The position numbers were made by a program, and so were the translations under genes. The notes beneath the pieces are model-generated. The model did not search any database. It saw only the letters and a program-made list of their open reading frames with translations, and was not told the DNA's origin. DNA of 64,000 nt. Origin: Daphnia carinata (lineage: Eukaryota > Arthropoda > Branchiopoda > Diplostraca > Daphniidae). How positions within the stretch are numbered: position 1 is the first letter of the stretch; each line of letters begins with the position of its first letter. Positions 10,380 through 20,783 of the stretch are shown here, piece after piece. The stretch spans positions 1,674,001-1,738,000 of the forward strand of contig NC_081338.1 in assembly GCF_022539665.2 (NCBI RefSeq), read 5' to 3'.

Positions 10380-11200
10380 AGCGTACCATATAAATCTTAG
10401 AACGCAGTCAACGTATTAACAAAGTCAGTGAGAAAAAGGCTAATTCTGTGAAAGCTTGGAGCGCAAAATCATTCTATTACAAATGTTATCAATAACAAAA
10501 TTACAGAGCATAATTTTGAATGAAAGCATTCCCTTGAGTAAACCTTAATTGTTTCTTTGGAAGATGAAACATGGAACGGCCCACAAAACCTTGAGGCACA
10601 ATCAGTTTTTCTAATAAAAATATCAATCAAAAAATAAATGTGTTCCCAGATGTTTTTGAAACTGCTCCCTAATTGGAATACAGAGAATTGTCTTGTTCAA
10701 ACTTGTAACATTGTTGTCTGTCCGCCAAAACTTGTAAAGCATTCAGGCTTAAAAATAAATACAAAAAGTCTGCATTTCAAAATCTTTATGAACAATACAC
10801 TTTTGAAAACCAAAATTGGTGGCTTTGAAGGTGAAAATTGGAACTTTCCCTGAAAATTTTTGAACACAGTCTAAATTCCAGTTACCAAAATCAGAAACAG
10901 AAAAAAAAATTCTGCGAAGTGTTGGGAACCACAATTATTGCAATATTCATGTTATCCAGGAGTAATTTACTTTGCAATGTGTGCATGAAGGATAGGAAAA
11001 ATGAATTAATTTTGGGGAAGTTAAATAATGGAACGGTAACACAAAACCTTGAAACGCAATCCACATTATTATTATCAATCTTTAGCACAAAACGACTTTG
11101 ATCCAAGAATTTGTGAAACCATTGCCTAATTGCAACACACAAATTATTTTGTTAATTATTGAACACTGTAACTTTTTTCCAGAGATTGGAACGCAGTCAG
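10380..11200. repeat. Degenerate ~460-bp tandem duplication inside the Tc1-like element
   Basis: Blocks around 10568-10715 and 11028-11170 align over about 140 bp: ATGGAACGG, then ACAAAACCTTGA, then CCTAATTG, then CAAA/GAATT. They are spaced by 460 bp. Shorter related pieces with GAACGCAGT recur near 10410, 11186 and 11817. Divergence is high, so the alignment is by eye only. Confidence 0.45.
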
Positions 11201-11662
11201 AACTTCAGTTAAAAGGGCCAGTGTTGCTGGTTGGGAGTTGCAATCGCAGTTTGTCTGAGAAATTTGCAGAATGCAACTCAAGAAATGCTTCCCCTGCAAA
11301 TATCACAAAATTTTTTGTAATTTATATGAAACCACCTGTCTTTTTTCAAACATAAACAACAGTCTATTTGTATACAAAACCACCAAAACAGGTTGAAAAT
11401 GAACTGAACAGGAAGTGCAGAGCCCATTCAGATGGAACGGGCTGACAAACTTGAACATTGTTGGCTGAGGGTTGTGGAACTTCTTGAATGCTAATATCTG
11501 CAAGTTCGATGACGTCTCTGTTTTGAAATAAGCACATTAAAGACTTTCCATTAAACATGTCATGTTGGGCTTATTACATAAAAACATAAGTTATCGAATG
11601 CTGTGCGGTTGAAATAAGGTTAAAATAGAAAAAAGGTTGAAATTGCTTTGAGTGGATCAGAT

Positions 11663-12101
11663 TTAAGCTAAAAGAAATTTGTGATCTTCAGATGAAGCCG
11701 TTGTCTTTCTGTAAATGCAAACAACAGTCAATTAGTCAACCTAAGCATCGGCACATTTAAGTAAAAAACGAAGTAGAAATGTAGAGCTCTTTTACCTGAA
11801 CGGCATTGAAAAAGTGGAACGCAGTTGGTTTGTGGGTGGTGGAACCTGTTTCATACAAATTTGAATCTTGGATGTTAACTGTTTAAATGTGCAGTTAGGA
11901 ATAAACTTTTTCACCTCGATACATCCAGCAGTTGACGATTGGGCGAGCTGAGAGACATCAAACTTAACTATTGACTGGACGTCACCTATTAAAATGAAAA
12001 TTACGTTAAAAGCAGAAATGCAGTATTTTCGAAACAAATGTAATGTAGAAATTGCTTACCTCATTTAAAATATGATAGCAGGACGTTTTTGTGCAAATCA
12101 T
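11663..12101 (-). CDS. Small spliced ORF of unknown function
   Basis: An ATG at 12101 has a near-ideal context (GCCACCATGA). It can be read as three exons, 12101-12060, 11974-11796 and 11708-11663, joined by GT-AG introns (donors GTAAGC and GTAAAAG; acceptors CCAG and TTTACAG) to an 88-residue protein ending in TAA. It has no recognisable domain. Related exon-like sequence (ADISIQEVPQPSANN) occurs at 11450-11540, so it may be part of a repeated series. It lies inside the Tc1-like element, so it could be cargo or chance. Low certainty. Confidence 0.3.
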
Positions 12102-12234
12102 GGTGGCTGAATTTCATCTGCCGTCAATATATCAATGGTAATGGAAACGGGTTGCTAAAATTCGGAATGCGGGGGTTTGGAATGTATAATTAAAGGGAAA
12201 ACGGGAAACGGAAAAAGGTTAAGCTGAGCCGGCG

Positions 12235-12318
12235 CAGGTGGAACCTTTTCTCAGGTAGTCGGACCTTTTCGCAGGTAGTCAAACCTTTTTTCAGGTAGTC
12301 GAACCTTTTTCCAGGTAG
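12235..12318. repeat. 20-bp tandem repeat upstream of the transposase
   Basis: Four consecutive copies of a ~20-21 bp unit of the form ACCTTTTCTCAGGTAGTCGA, ending about 12 bp before the first ATG of the transposase reading frame. It may be regulatory or a binding array; only the repeat itself is seen. Confidence 0.8.
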
Positions 12319-12407
12319 AAAAGACTATTATGGCTCTTCTTTTGCCCGGGATTTTAATTGATCTACTGACAATGTCTCTAGAAAATCATTTGAAGCCAAT
12401 CGTTTTG

Positions 12408-13575
12408 GTTAAAATGGGTAGTAGTAGCGGTCTTTCAGTGATGGAAAAGAGCAAAATTGTTACTATGAGACAGGAAGGCGCTTCTCTTCGCCATATTTCT
12501 CTTGCCGTAGGTCGAAGTGTGAATGCCGTGAAACATGTAATCGACAAGTTTAGTGAAACTGGTTTATTTGGCAAACGTGAAGTAAAAAAGTGCGAGAACG
12601 AAAAGTTTCAAACCGAGCAGCTAGATATCTCCACTTATTGTCAAAAAGAGACCGCCGGAAAACTTTATCCATTCTTACTCAGAAAATTAGGCTCGCCACA
12701 AACAAATCAGTGTCTTTATCTTCTGTTCGTCGGGTTTTACAAAGTTGCGACATGAATGGCCGGGTGGCGTGTAAAAAACCCATTCATAGAAAATCTAATA
12801 TTCGAAAACGCTTGGAATTCGCAAAGGAACATTTAAATTGGACTGAGCAGCAGTGAAATAGTGTTTTATTTACAGACGAAACTAAAGTCGAGGTTTTTGG
12901 AAATCACCGGCGGACATTTGTGAGAAGAAAAGCCGGTGAAAGATATAGAAGTGAATGCCTTGTCCCGACTGTAAAATTTGGAGGTGGCTAAATAATGTGC
13001 TGGGGTGCAATTTGTTCTAAAGGTGTTTTACTGCTACACCGGATAGATGGAATAATGACAAAACACACGTATCATCAAATATTAATTCGAAAGGTTGTCC
13101 AACTATGGAAAAGTATCTTTTTGCACTTCCAAAACTTAAAAATGTTTTTATCATTCTAGGCAGTTCTAGGGGGACTGAGCCTTCTTGGGGAAGGCTTTCC
13201 TTTTCAAGAGGATAATGATCCTAAACATGTCTCCCATGTATGTCGTGGATATTTGGAAAGAAAAGAAAAATTAGGTATCAACGTGTCGAGTAACATTTAA
13301 ATTTTTTAAATTTTTTTTTCTCAAACCGAGTAGGTATTTTGAAACGCATGATTTGGCCCTCTCAAAGCCCTGATCTTAACGCTATAGAACAAGTATGGGA
13401 CTTCGTTAAATCGAAGTTGGAAGAATCACACAGAGTCACCAAAAGTACAATATGGAATGAGTTACAGAAGGCGTGGCAGTTAGTAACTCCTCAGTTAGTG
13501 CAGCGTTACATAGCTACAATGAAAGACCGGTGCCAAGCTGTAATTTTAGCCAAAGGAGGCCATACGCGATATTAA
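12408..13575 (+). pseudogene. Tc1-like DDE transposase, inactivated, with two introns
   Basis: The N-terminal helix-turn-helix region reads VMEKSKIVTMRQEGASLRHI and VKHVIDKFSETG. A one-base slip in a poly-A run near 12588 moves the frame to LLSKRDRRKTLSILTQ. Catalytic motifs follow: FTDETKVEVFG, QEDNDPKH and SPDLNAIEQVWDF. Two short GT-AG segments (13094-13159, 66 bp; 13275-13333, 59 bp) interrupt the domain. Removing them in phase places the second Asp (first of DND) 38 residues before the Glu. A TGA replaces Trp near 12854 (WTEQQ-stop) and a TAA follows FGGG near 12990. It would cut and paste the element at TA sites; this copy cannot. Confidence 0.88.
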
Positions 13576-13734
13576 AAATTTAACATTGTTTTAATGATTT
13601 AATAATATTTCGAAATTTCAACCCAGAATTTATAAAATACATAATCATGGTGCAATCTGCCTACACATTTGTTTATTACTCTAAAAATCATTAAAGTAAA
13701 AACAAAATCATAAAAACTAAGAGGGTACTATTTG

Positions 13735-14204
13735 ATCCCCAGCGCCTCTTGTTCCGCCAGAACAAGTCATAATTTTTTCTCTATAAAGTCAGTGTGTACC
13801 AACTTAGGTGTATAGGAAAGTATTTTTTTAGTTAATCAAGTTATAAAACACGCATTAAATTCTAATTGAAAAATGAAAAGCGCGTCGTTTGACTAAAAAC
13901 ATCATTTTAACTTGTTCCGAAGTATTTTATTTCGATTGTAGAAAACGCCTGTTTTAATATGGCGTTTATGGGGGTTACTTGGGTGTACCTAATGAAGTGA
14001 ACGATACTTTACCGCCCTAAGTGTAACTGCTACATTTTTTCATGTGTGTAAAACTTGTAGCGCGTCATTTCTCTTGATAGAGAAAAAAAAGAAAAAAAAT
14101 CCAGCTCTAACTGTAAAAAAGAAATTTCAGTTTTCCCGAGACACGTAGCGCCATAAAAATGCATTGAAAAAAGAGGGGTGTACCTAATCGTTTGGTGGGT
14201 ACTG
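13735..14204. repeat. Right terminal inverted repeat of the Tc1-like element
   Basis: Inverted partner of 8690-9165, ending TTTGGTGGGTACTG before the TA duplication. Its inner boundary is near CAGCGCCTCTTGTTCC. The two arms differ by many substitutions and small indels, so the element is old. Confidence 0.88.
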
Positions 14205-14206
14205 TA

Positions 14207-14450
14207 AATAACACTTGTTTCTGTCAAAAGCCATGGCTTAAAAGTAAATAACATAATTGCAAGTGGCGCTAATTTTATATGGTTTTATTTACACTTTTTT
14301 TACAATACAAATACCAAAGTTCATAAACCAATAAATAATAGCAAAATATCTGTACAGCAATTAACTCAAATAACTACCAAACTATTTAACAATACTCTAG
14401 GTGAAGTAACTCCGAAAATTAATTTGTAGTTAGATCAGGAATCCGATTGG
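14207..14450. other. No recognisable gene
   Basis: A short AT-rich interval between the Tc1-like element and the foldback element. It is the right flank of the Tc1 insertion and would have adjoined sequence near 8687 before insertion. Confidence 0.5.
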
Positions 14451-15383
14451 CGGTGAAATAGGACTGAAACGAAATAGGACTGGAGAAATAGGACTGAAAA
14501 TTTCCAGTCCTATTTCTACCGGAGAAATAGGACTGGGAGAAATAGGACTGACTTTTTAAAACTTTTAGGACAGTCCTATTTCTCCATGGCATCAGTCCTA
14601 TTTCTCCTTAGAAATAATCCTATTTCATTTACCTTGTTCCAAAGGGAACGATGAGCCTCCCATCCGGTAGGCAATGTATTGCGTAAGAGCGCCGGCTTAT
14701 ATTCATTTCCCTTTTTAAAAAACCGATGGTGTTAACTCATTAGGTAAATGGTTCACAAAACTTTTTTTTCTTATCCTATTTTAATTTAAAATACAGGAGA
14801 ACATGAACTATATTGTATTTAATATAGTTCATTTAACAAAATACGTACAAAGACGTAGTACAGAAATATTTATTACTTATATTGTACATTATGTGGTCAT
14901 AACCAACTTTTCCAATTGAACGAATGTTTTACTATTTCATACAGCTTTCGTTATATACAGCTCTTACATATTCTGATTTTGCTCTAATAGTATTTTATTC
15001 AATGAACTCTATTAGGTTTAAAATAATTCATGTTCGCCAGCAATTAAAATTAAAATAGGATAAGAGATAAAAAATTTGTGAACCATTTAAATAATGAGTA
15101 AACGCCATCGGTTTTTAAAAAAGAGAAATGAATATAAGCCGGCCCTCTTACATTATACATTACCTATCGGATTGGAGGCTCATCGTTCCCGTAGGAACAA
15201 GGTAAATGAAATAGGACTATTTCTATGGAGAAATAGGACTGATGCCATGGAGAAATAGGACTGTCCTAAAAGTTTTAAAAAGTCAGTCCTATTTCTCCCA
15301 GTCCTATTTCTCCGGTAGAAATAGGACTGGAAATTTTCAGTCCTATTTCTCCAGTCCTATTTCGTTTCAGTCCTATTTCACCG
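14451..15383. mobile_element. Foldback element with GAAATAGGACTG-repeat arms, copy 1
   Basis: Two inverted arms of about 340 bp (14451-14795 and 15050-15383) surround a ~250-bp AT-rich middle. The outer ~180 bp of each arm consist of repeated GAAATAGGACTG units in both orientations, so each arm can also fold on itself. The inner arm parts share GAACGATGAGCCTCC (and complement), CGGTAGGCAATGTATTG-like sequence and AACCGATGG. There is no ORF. A second diverged copy lies at 53885-54420, showing that this is a mobile family. Confidence 0.85.
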
Positions 15384-15735
15384 GCTACCCAGGAATCCAC
15401 TTGTCGGTGGATTGGGAATCCACTTGTCGCTTACATACGTATCCATTTTACGTATATGGTCCCGATCATCAAGTAAAAAAAGGGGTAAAAGCCCTAACGT
15501 CGATTGCACTGGAATCCTCTTGGCGTCAAGTGTACCATTCGTTGGGTTCAGCAGCAATTTATTGTTGCGCCCAAACGTCGGAAACCACTAGTCCAAAAAT
15601 CGGTAGACAGATATCTTTTCGTCGGGTACCAGATGTCCTTTCGTCGGGTATCAGATGTCCAAGTGTCGGAAACCTGCAACCCAACACGGAAACCCTGGAA
15701 TCCTTTTTGTAACTCGCCCAAAAGAGTACAAGCCG
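15384..15735 (-). repeat. Dispersed CCGAC-rich repeat, copy B
   Basis: This is the fullest of the three copies. Read on the minus strand it shows a run of 22-bp units beginning CCGAC or CCGAT (for example CCGACGAAAGGACATCTGGT). TTGCTGCTGAACCCAACGA and CGACGTTAGGGCTTTT follow, and then two copies of CGACAAGTGGATTCC at the end. It directly abuts the right arm of the foldback element. Confidence 0.82.
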
Positions 15736-16980
15736 TCCTGTCTCATTAAATATTCAATTTCAATAACATTGATTTGAAAACTATTTTGTGGTTTTTTTAT
15801 AACAAGGACCTGTTACCAAATTTGAATTTTTTGTGCAAAATATACCTAAAATTTCGTCATTTCCTATTTAATTTCATTTATTAATCTTGTTTTCCCCTTT
15901 ACGCTATTCAGCGCTAGGTGTAGTGAACAGGGGCGTTCCTAGCAGATGTCTTGCGTACCAAAACGGCATTTTGGTACGTCTGGCTTCTCTCGCCGGGTAT
16001 CTCATGTGGGTACCTCTCCTGTTAGACCGTGGTATAAAAACTGATTTGCTAGCGTGAAACCAATTTCCACTTGCGGAAACAAAAAACTCACGAGAAGTCA
16101 GAACAAAAAATCTCATTTTCATACGTGGAGTCTTTACAAGGTTCGATATCATTCGACGACCCTATTTTTAGATATCGATGTTCAATTGCTCGGTCCTTAG
16201 AAAACAAGTTTAAAGTGTTTGTTAGAAAAAATTTGTCAAAAGAAGGTGAGATGAATATTTATACTTTCATCAGATGAACTTTCGTTTCCACCAATGCTAG
16301 GCGTTGACGCCAGTCGATGCAAGTTTAAGCCCGTGAGATTTGATAGCACGAAAAAGAAAAGCTCCGACTGGAAAAACTTTCTGGCTTCATTTAACACGGT
16401 TGCTGAGGTAGATTCCTCGAATTCGTTAATGGCGTTTGTTGGCTGGACCACATAATAATTTGATTACAAAGAAATGTTAGAATTTCATGAAGAAACCTGT
16501 AATATCAACTGCTTGCTCGAACAACTGTAATAAAATTGGTATCTTTCCTTAATCACCCGAGGTTTAATATCCATTTCCAAAGGATAAGAGATTCGGTGTG
16601 GTAGTCTTTCTCTGGCAAATAGGTATTTCCAATGATGTAGTAAAGCAAAAGTGTTATACCGACGATGACAACTGTTGGCACAATTGCCACAACAACACAT
16701 TTGATCCTGATCCGTTTTCAAAATCTGCGTAAATATCCTCTTCTGGGACGTTGATTTAAACAGCCACGTATAGGTAAACTTTGAGGCTGGCCATCAATGA
16801 CTGTACAGTTATTACTGCAGCACCTGTTTCCGGTGTTGTCCAAACTTTCCATCTCAACCTCCATGTTTTTGTCAAAAGTCTAATAACTAGCAAATGAAAA
16901 TAAAAACATGCACGTAAAGTTTCCATGGAGAAAAATTCAATCTAATAGTACCTTTACAATGCAGGGAAATTAACACGGCA
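15736..16980. other. No recognisable gene
   Basis: Several short open frames occur on both strands but none resembles a known family or has supporting splice signals. A TATAAAAA motif is at 16031. Nothing else can be supported. Confidence 0.5.
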
Positions 16981-19560
16981 CCAGAAGCCAACATACAAAG
17001 AACTGTAGTACTTTAGCGTTTTGTACACAAAGGCAAACGGATTTTGTTGTTGTTTTTTGGGTGCATTCTGCAGGTTGAGGAATTACAGAACATCCATGGC
17101 GGTAAAGTGGTTGTCCGTCCATATCTAATTTGCACATGAAGGTTTTTAGTCTGTTGTGGCCTGATCTGAGTCTATGGAATGGGGTGCTGATGAATCTGAT
17201 TGAATGGTCGTGCCAAACGAGGATGGTTTTCCCAGGTTTTCCCAGATGTTTTCAGTTTTTTTAGTATTTCAGTGTTCATTTTTCTTTTATATTTTCCTAT
17301 TAACTCAAGTGCAGTGAGAGGGTTTTGGATATTGCTTGTTATTGGAATGTTCTGTTAGTCGTTGGCTAACTTTTCAGCCAGCTCATTGCCTAGGATGGCA
17401 ATGTGATTGGGATCCAAGTGAGGTGGGTGCGAGTGGTTGCATTTTTTAGATTTTGGATAAGGTTCCATATTTCTATTGGGACTTGGTTTTGGGTTAGTCT
17501 GGGATTTGGTTGATTGCCCGTAAAGCCTACTGTGAGTCGGTGAAGATGTGGAGCTCAGGGGGGTCTAGGTTCTGTATGGTAGAGGGCTTCGAGGGCTTTA
17601 AGGAACCCGTATACTCAGCCGTTTGGATGCTGCACCCTGGGGTAAGGTGCCAGGCACTATTGAGTCCATAATTCGGGAATATGTAGGCTGATGTTCCGGA
17701 TCCGTCTGTGAATCCGACGAGGGAGGTCTGGGATATGTTCCATAAGGCGTTCTTTATCGTCGCCCGGGACCTAGATAGTTTTGAGGTAGCTTCTGATTTC
17801 GTCATTAAAAAAAGGATGTCTTATGAGGTGCCGTGGTCCAGGGCGGAGGGGTTTTTCTTTGAGATTGTTATCCGGGGCGGTCGGAAAAAAGATTAACGTC
17901 AAGTGAATTAATCTCACCGAGCATTGAAAAGATGTTTGGCATGCTTCTGGGGGGGAGGGGGGCATGTTGAGGGATTGTTGAGATGCTACTGGGTTGGCTG
18001 ATAATTCGACTTGTTGGGTTGTTTGCTCAGTTTAATAAGGTATCGGGCCATGAGCCATTGATATATTCTTTTGGTCGGTTCGAGTACAAGTTCTGCGTAT
18101 GGGATATCCACCGGAGTGGAGTTGAAGGCTCCAGAAACATCCGAAGTATTCCTCGGCAGATGATGTCTATTTTGCCTAGGTTGGTGAGGCTAGAACCCCC
18201 GTAGGCTATGATACCATAGTCAATTTTGTTGCGGACGAGTGATTTGAATAGGGTCACCAGTGTTAGAGTATTAGGTCCGAATGATTGTTTGTTGAGCATG
18301 CTAAATAGATTTGGTTTCTTTAGACAGCTGTTGACACTAGAGTCGATGTGCGCGAACCACGTTAGTTTCCGATCAAAGGTAACCCCGAGAAATTTAGCTT
18401 CTTTGATTGGTGTGATGCGACGAACGTGTATGAAGATTAGGGAGTTCTGAGGTGTTTTGCGAGCGCGGGTGAGTGTTAGTAAGGCTGATGTTGCTTGGAA
18501 CTCGAGTTCCTATTTGATTCTCCATCTGTAGAGCTTGTCGAGGTAAGGTTGCAACAGCTCTTCTGCGTCGATGGTGCTTTTTGCTTAGGTGAGAACTGCG
18601 ACATCGTCAGCCTATGGGCACCTAGTTGGGTGGGGAAGGTCACTCATTACGAGATTGAACAAAAGTAGGCTTAGTACCGCCCTTTATGGCACACCTCTCT
18701 TGATGGTTCTTGTGCCAGAAACGTAGTTTCATATTTTCACAGGAACGATTGGATCCACTTAAGGGCTTGTCCCTTTATGCCCAAAGTTTGCCGATTAGAA
18801 GAGGATGCTGTTATGTTTTGCGCGGTCGAATGCCTTGGTAATGTCTAGAAAAACGGCGTGTGTGGCAGTCATTTGCTAAAACCTTTTTTTGCGAAATTTT
18901 ATAGGGCTACTATGTGCCCAACTGCGCCTGCCGGGGCGAAAGCCAGATTGGGTGGGTTGTAGTAGACGGTTCCACTCGAGGTGCCAGTTGATTCTGTTTT
19001 TGATTATTGCATTCCATCAATGTTCCCAAGCAAGAGGTTTGGAAGATAGCGCGATAAGACGTCGGGTTATCCGGGGGCTTGTTAGGTTTTAGGATAGGTA
19101 TTATGACTGCTTGCTTCCAGTCCTGTGGGTTTTTTCCCTGAGCAAGTGTAAGTGAGGTCTAGTCCGGTGGCGTTGCTTTTAAGTCCTTCGATTGCCTCAT
19201 CTATTTCTTCTGGTGTTATCGGTGTGTTGATGGGTGAAGGGTGAATTGATGATATGGCTTTTTTAATTGTTTTTTTCTACGTCGGCATTAGTAGCGTAGT
19301 AGGAGTCTTGGCTTTCGAAGGAAGTGTTGAGGAGGGCTGCCGTCTTTTCTTTTGGCGAAGATATGTTTACTTCTGTGTCGTTGTTCGTTGGTGAGTGATA
19401 ATTGCCTCTGCCTGACATTGCCTTCATGAAGGTCCATAGGGTTTTGCTTCGTTTCTTCGCATCGAGGTTGGTGACGAATTTCTCCCATGGTTTCAGTGTA
19501 GCGTTGTTAATTGTTTTGACTTTTCCTAGTTTCGGCTCTCATTCGTACTAATACTGAAGA
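16980..19560 (-). pseudogene. Decayed non-LTR retrotransposon (LINE) with RNase H
   Basis: Minus-strand reading in shifting frames shows WEKFVTNLDAKK (about 19480), the palm motif VFLDITKAFD (about 18850), ADDVAVLT of the YxDD box (about 18610; the Tyr codon is now a stop), the thumb region LFKSLVRNKIDYGIIAYGG (about 18200-18250) and the RNase H motifs FTDGSG (about 17705) and LHIFTDSQ (about 17530). The order RT then RNase H suggests the I/LOA/R1-like group. Stops and frameshifts are frequent. The endonuclease ORF is absent, as expected from 5' truncation. The 3' end near 16980 is approximate. Confidence 0.85.
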
Positions 19561-19924
19561 AGCGTCAACAAATCCATGCAAGAAACGCCAGACAAAGTTC
19601 AATCGTACTCGAGGTCAAGATCCCGTAATAGTGCAACCCCAAGTGAATCCATTTTACATGCTTCCACCTCCAGGTTATCCCCTTTATTACCCTCCTCCTG
19701 ATCCCAGTTACCTTAACCTAGCTCATAATTTTACTCCCGCTTCATCTGTTTCAAATACGGAGCAATCATTAGCCCCTTTGCTCTACGTTTATCCGCCTGC
19801 TATACCTCTGACTAAAAACCCCTTACTTTGTCAACAAAGTGTTGACACAGATAAGCACACAGCCCAACCAAATGATCAAATTTCACCTCCCAAACCTGAA
19901 GGCTCAAGTCAAGATTTGAAATAG
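19523..19924 (+). CDS. Pro/Tyr-rich C-terminal ORF, unknown
   Basis: An open frame runs from just right of the LINE's 5' end to TAG/TGA at 19922. It begins basic (NPCKKRQTKFNRTRG) and continues with a proline/tyrosine-rich tail (YMLPPPGYPLYYPPPDPSY), ending in a polar Gln/Ser/Pro segment. It has no ATG near its left side. It looks like the last exon or interrupted C-terminus of a larger host protein that the LINE may have entered. Composition differs from the surrounding AT-rich DNA. No domain is recognised. Confidence 0.4.
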   Translation, partial: FLVSALIRTNTEEASTNPCKKRQTKFNRTRGQDPVIVQPQVNPFYMLPPPGYPLYYPPPDPSYLNLAHNFTPASSVSNTEQSLAPLLYVYPPAIPLTKNPLLCQQSVDTDKHTAQPNDQISPPKPEGSSQDLK

Positions 19925-19929
19925 TGACC

Positions 19930-20284
19930 TAATTTGACATTTTTCACAAAACCTGCGTTCAAAAAAGACGGCTGCTGAAATCTCAACCTGAGATGCAGAG
20001 AACACTGAAAATATACCGTTTAATTTCAAATTATAAATATTTTCGAATCAACTTTTAGTAAATATGGCTGTCAATGACAAATTAGGCGTAGACTGTTTGC
20101 ATGGAAAATAGGATTTAGCTTAACTCCAAAACAGTTTTGCGTATTTTGTCTTTCCAGCGATATGACTCAACGCTTAAAGGACACATTTTCGAGTATTGGA
20201 CTCTGCGTCATGTTTATTGTGCACGTTTTTCTTCTACAAATACTCCTCATACACAAACGGCCTGTGCGGCATGTACTCTTTTGG
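19930..20284. other. No recognisable gene
   Basis: AT-rich spacer between the Pro/Tyr-rich ORF and the dispersed repeat. Nothing is supported here. Confidence 0.5.
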
Positions 20285-20565
20285 GCGACTTACAAAAATG
20301 ACTCCAGGGTTTCCGACTTTGGTTGCAGGTTTCCGACACTTGGACTCTGGAAACCCGACGTTAGGACATCTGTCCACCAACGTTTGGACTACTGGTCCCC
20401 GACGTTTAGGCGCAATAGTAAATTGTTGCTGAACCCAACGAGCGCTATACTTTCCGACAAGAGGACTCATGTGCCATCGACATTAGGACTTTTTTTTATT
20501 GATGATTAGTATTGTATACGTCAAACGGACTTGCATGTAAACGTCAAACTAGTGTTGGCGATTAT
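20285..20565 (+). repeat. Dispersed CCGAC-rich repeat, copy C
   Basis: It matches copies A and B: TCTTTTGGGCGACTTAC, GGTTTCCGACACTTGGAC, TGGACTACTGGTCCCCGACG and TTGCTGAACCCAACGAGC. The 22-bp sub-repeat run present in copy B is shorter here. Non-coding. Confidence 0.8.
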
Positions 20566-20783
20566 CTAATGGGATCTATGGATCAATTACGCGCTCGCAA
20601 TACAAAGTACAGAAGTTCTAATCCGTCTGCGAGACGTTTCTTTTTAATTTGAAATTACATATTCTTATACGCTGACGATAAATACATTTTGCACAATGTT
20701 AAATTATTATTTACATTTTATATTCATGTAATAAAATTTTCAACAAAAATCTATTGTATTTCATAAGGCAACACTGATATGTA

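Larger units (their letters stand above)
8690..14204 (+). mobile_element. Long Tc1/mariner transposon
   Basis: A 5515-bp element starts CAGTACCCACCAAACGATTAG and ends with the reverse complement (...TGGTGGGTACTG). It is flanked by TA on both sides (8688-8689, 14205-14206), the target duplication of the Tc1/mariner superfamily. The outer inverted repeats include AGGTACACCC and extend inward nearly 0.5 kb. The size is far above the usual 1.3-1.7 kb; about 3 kb between the left repeat and the transposase is non-transposase sequence. Confidence 0.92.

Noticed and set aside
15900-16450. A possible solo LTR with TATAAAA at 16031.
   Set aside because: No matching second copy, no TG...CA boundaries and no flanking duplication could be found.
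20162-20509. Plus-strand ORF of 115 residues starting MTQRLKDTF.
   Set aside because: Most of it is the dispersed CCGAC repeat read by chance, and the other copies do not keep the frame.
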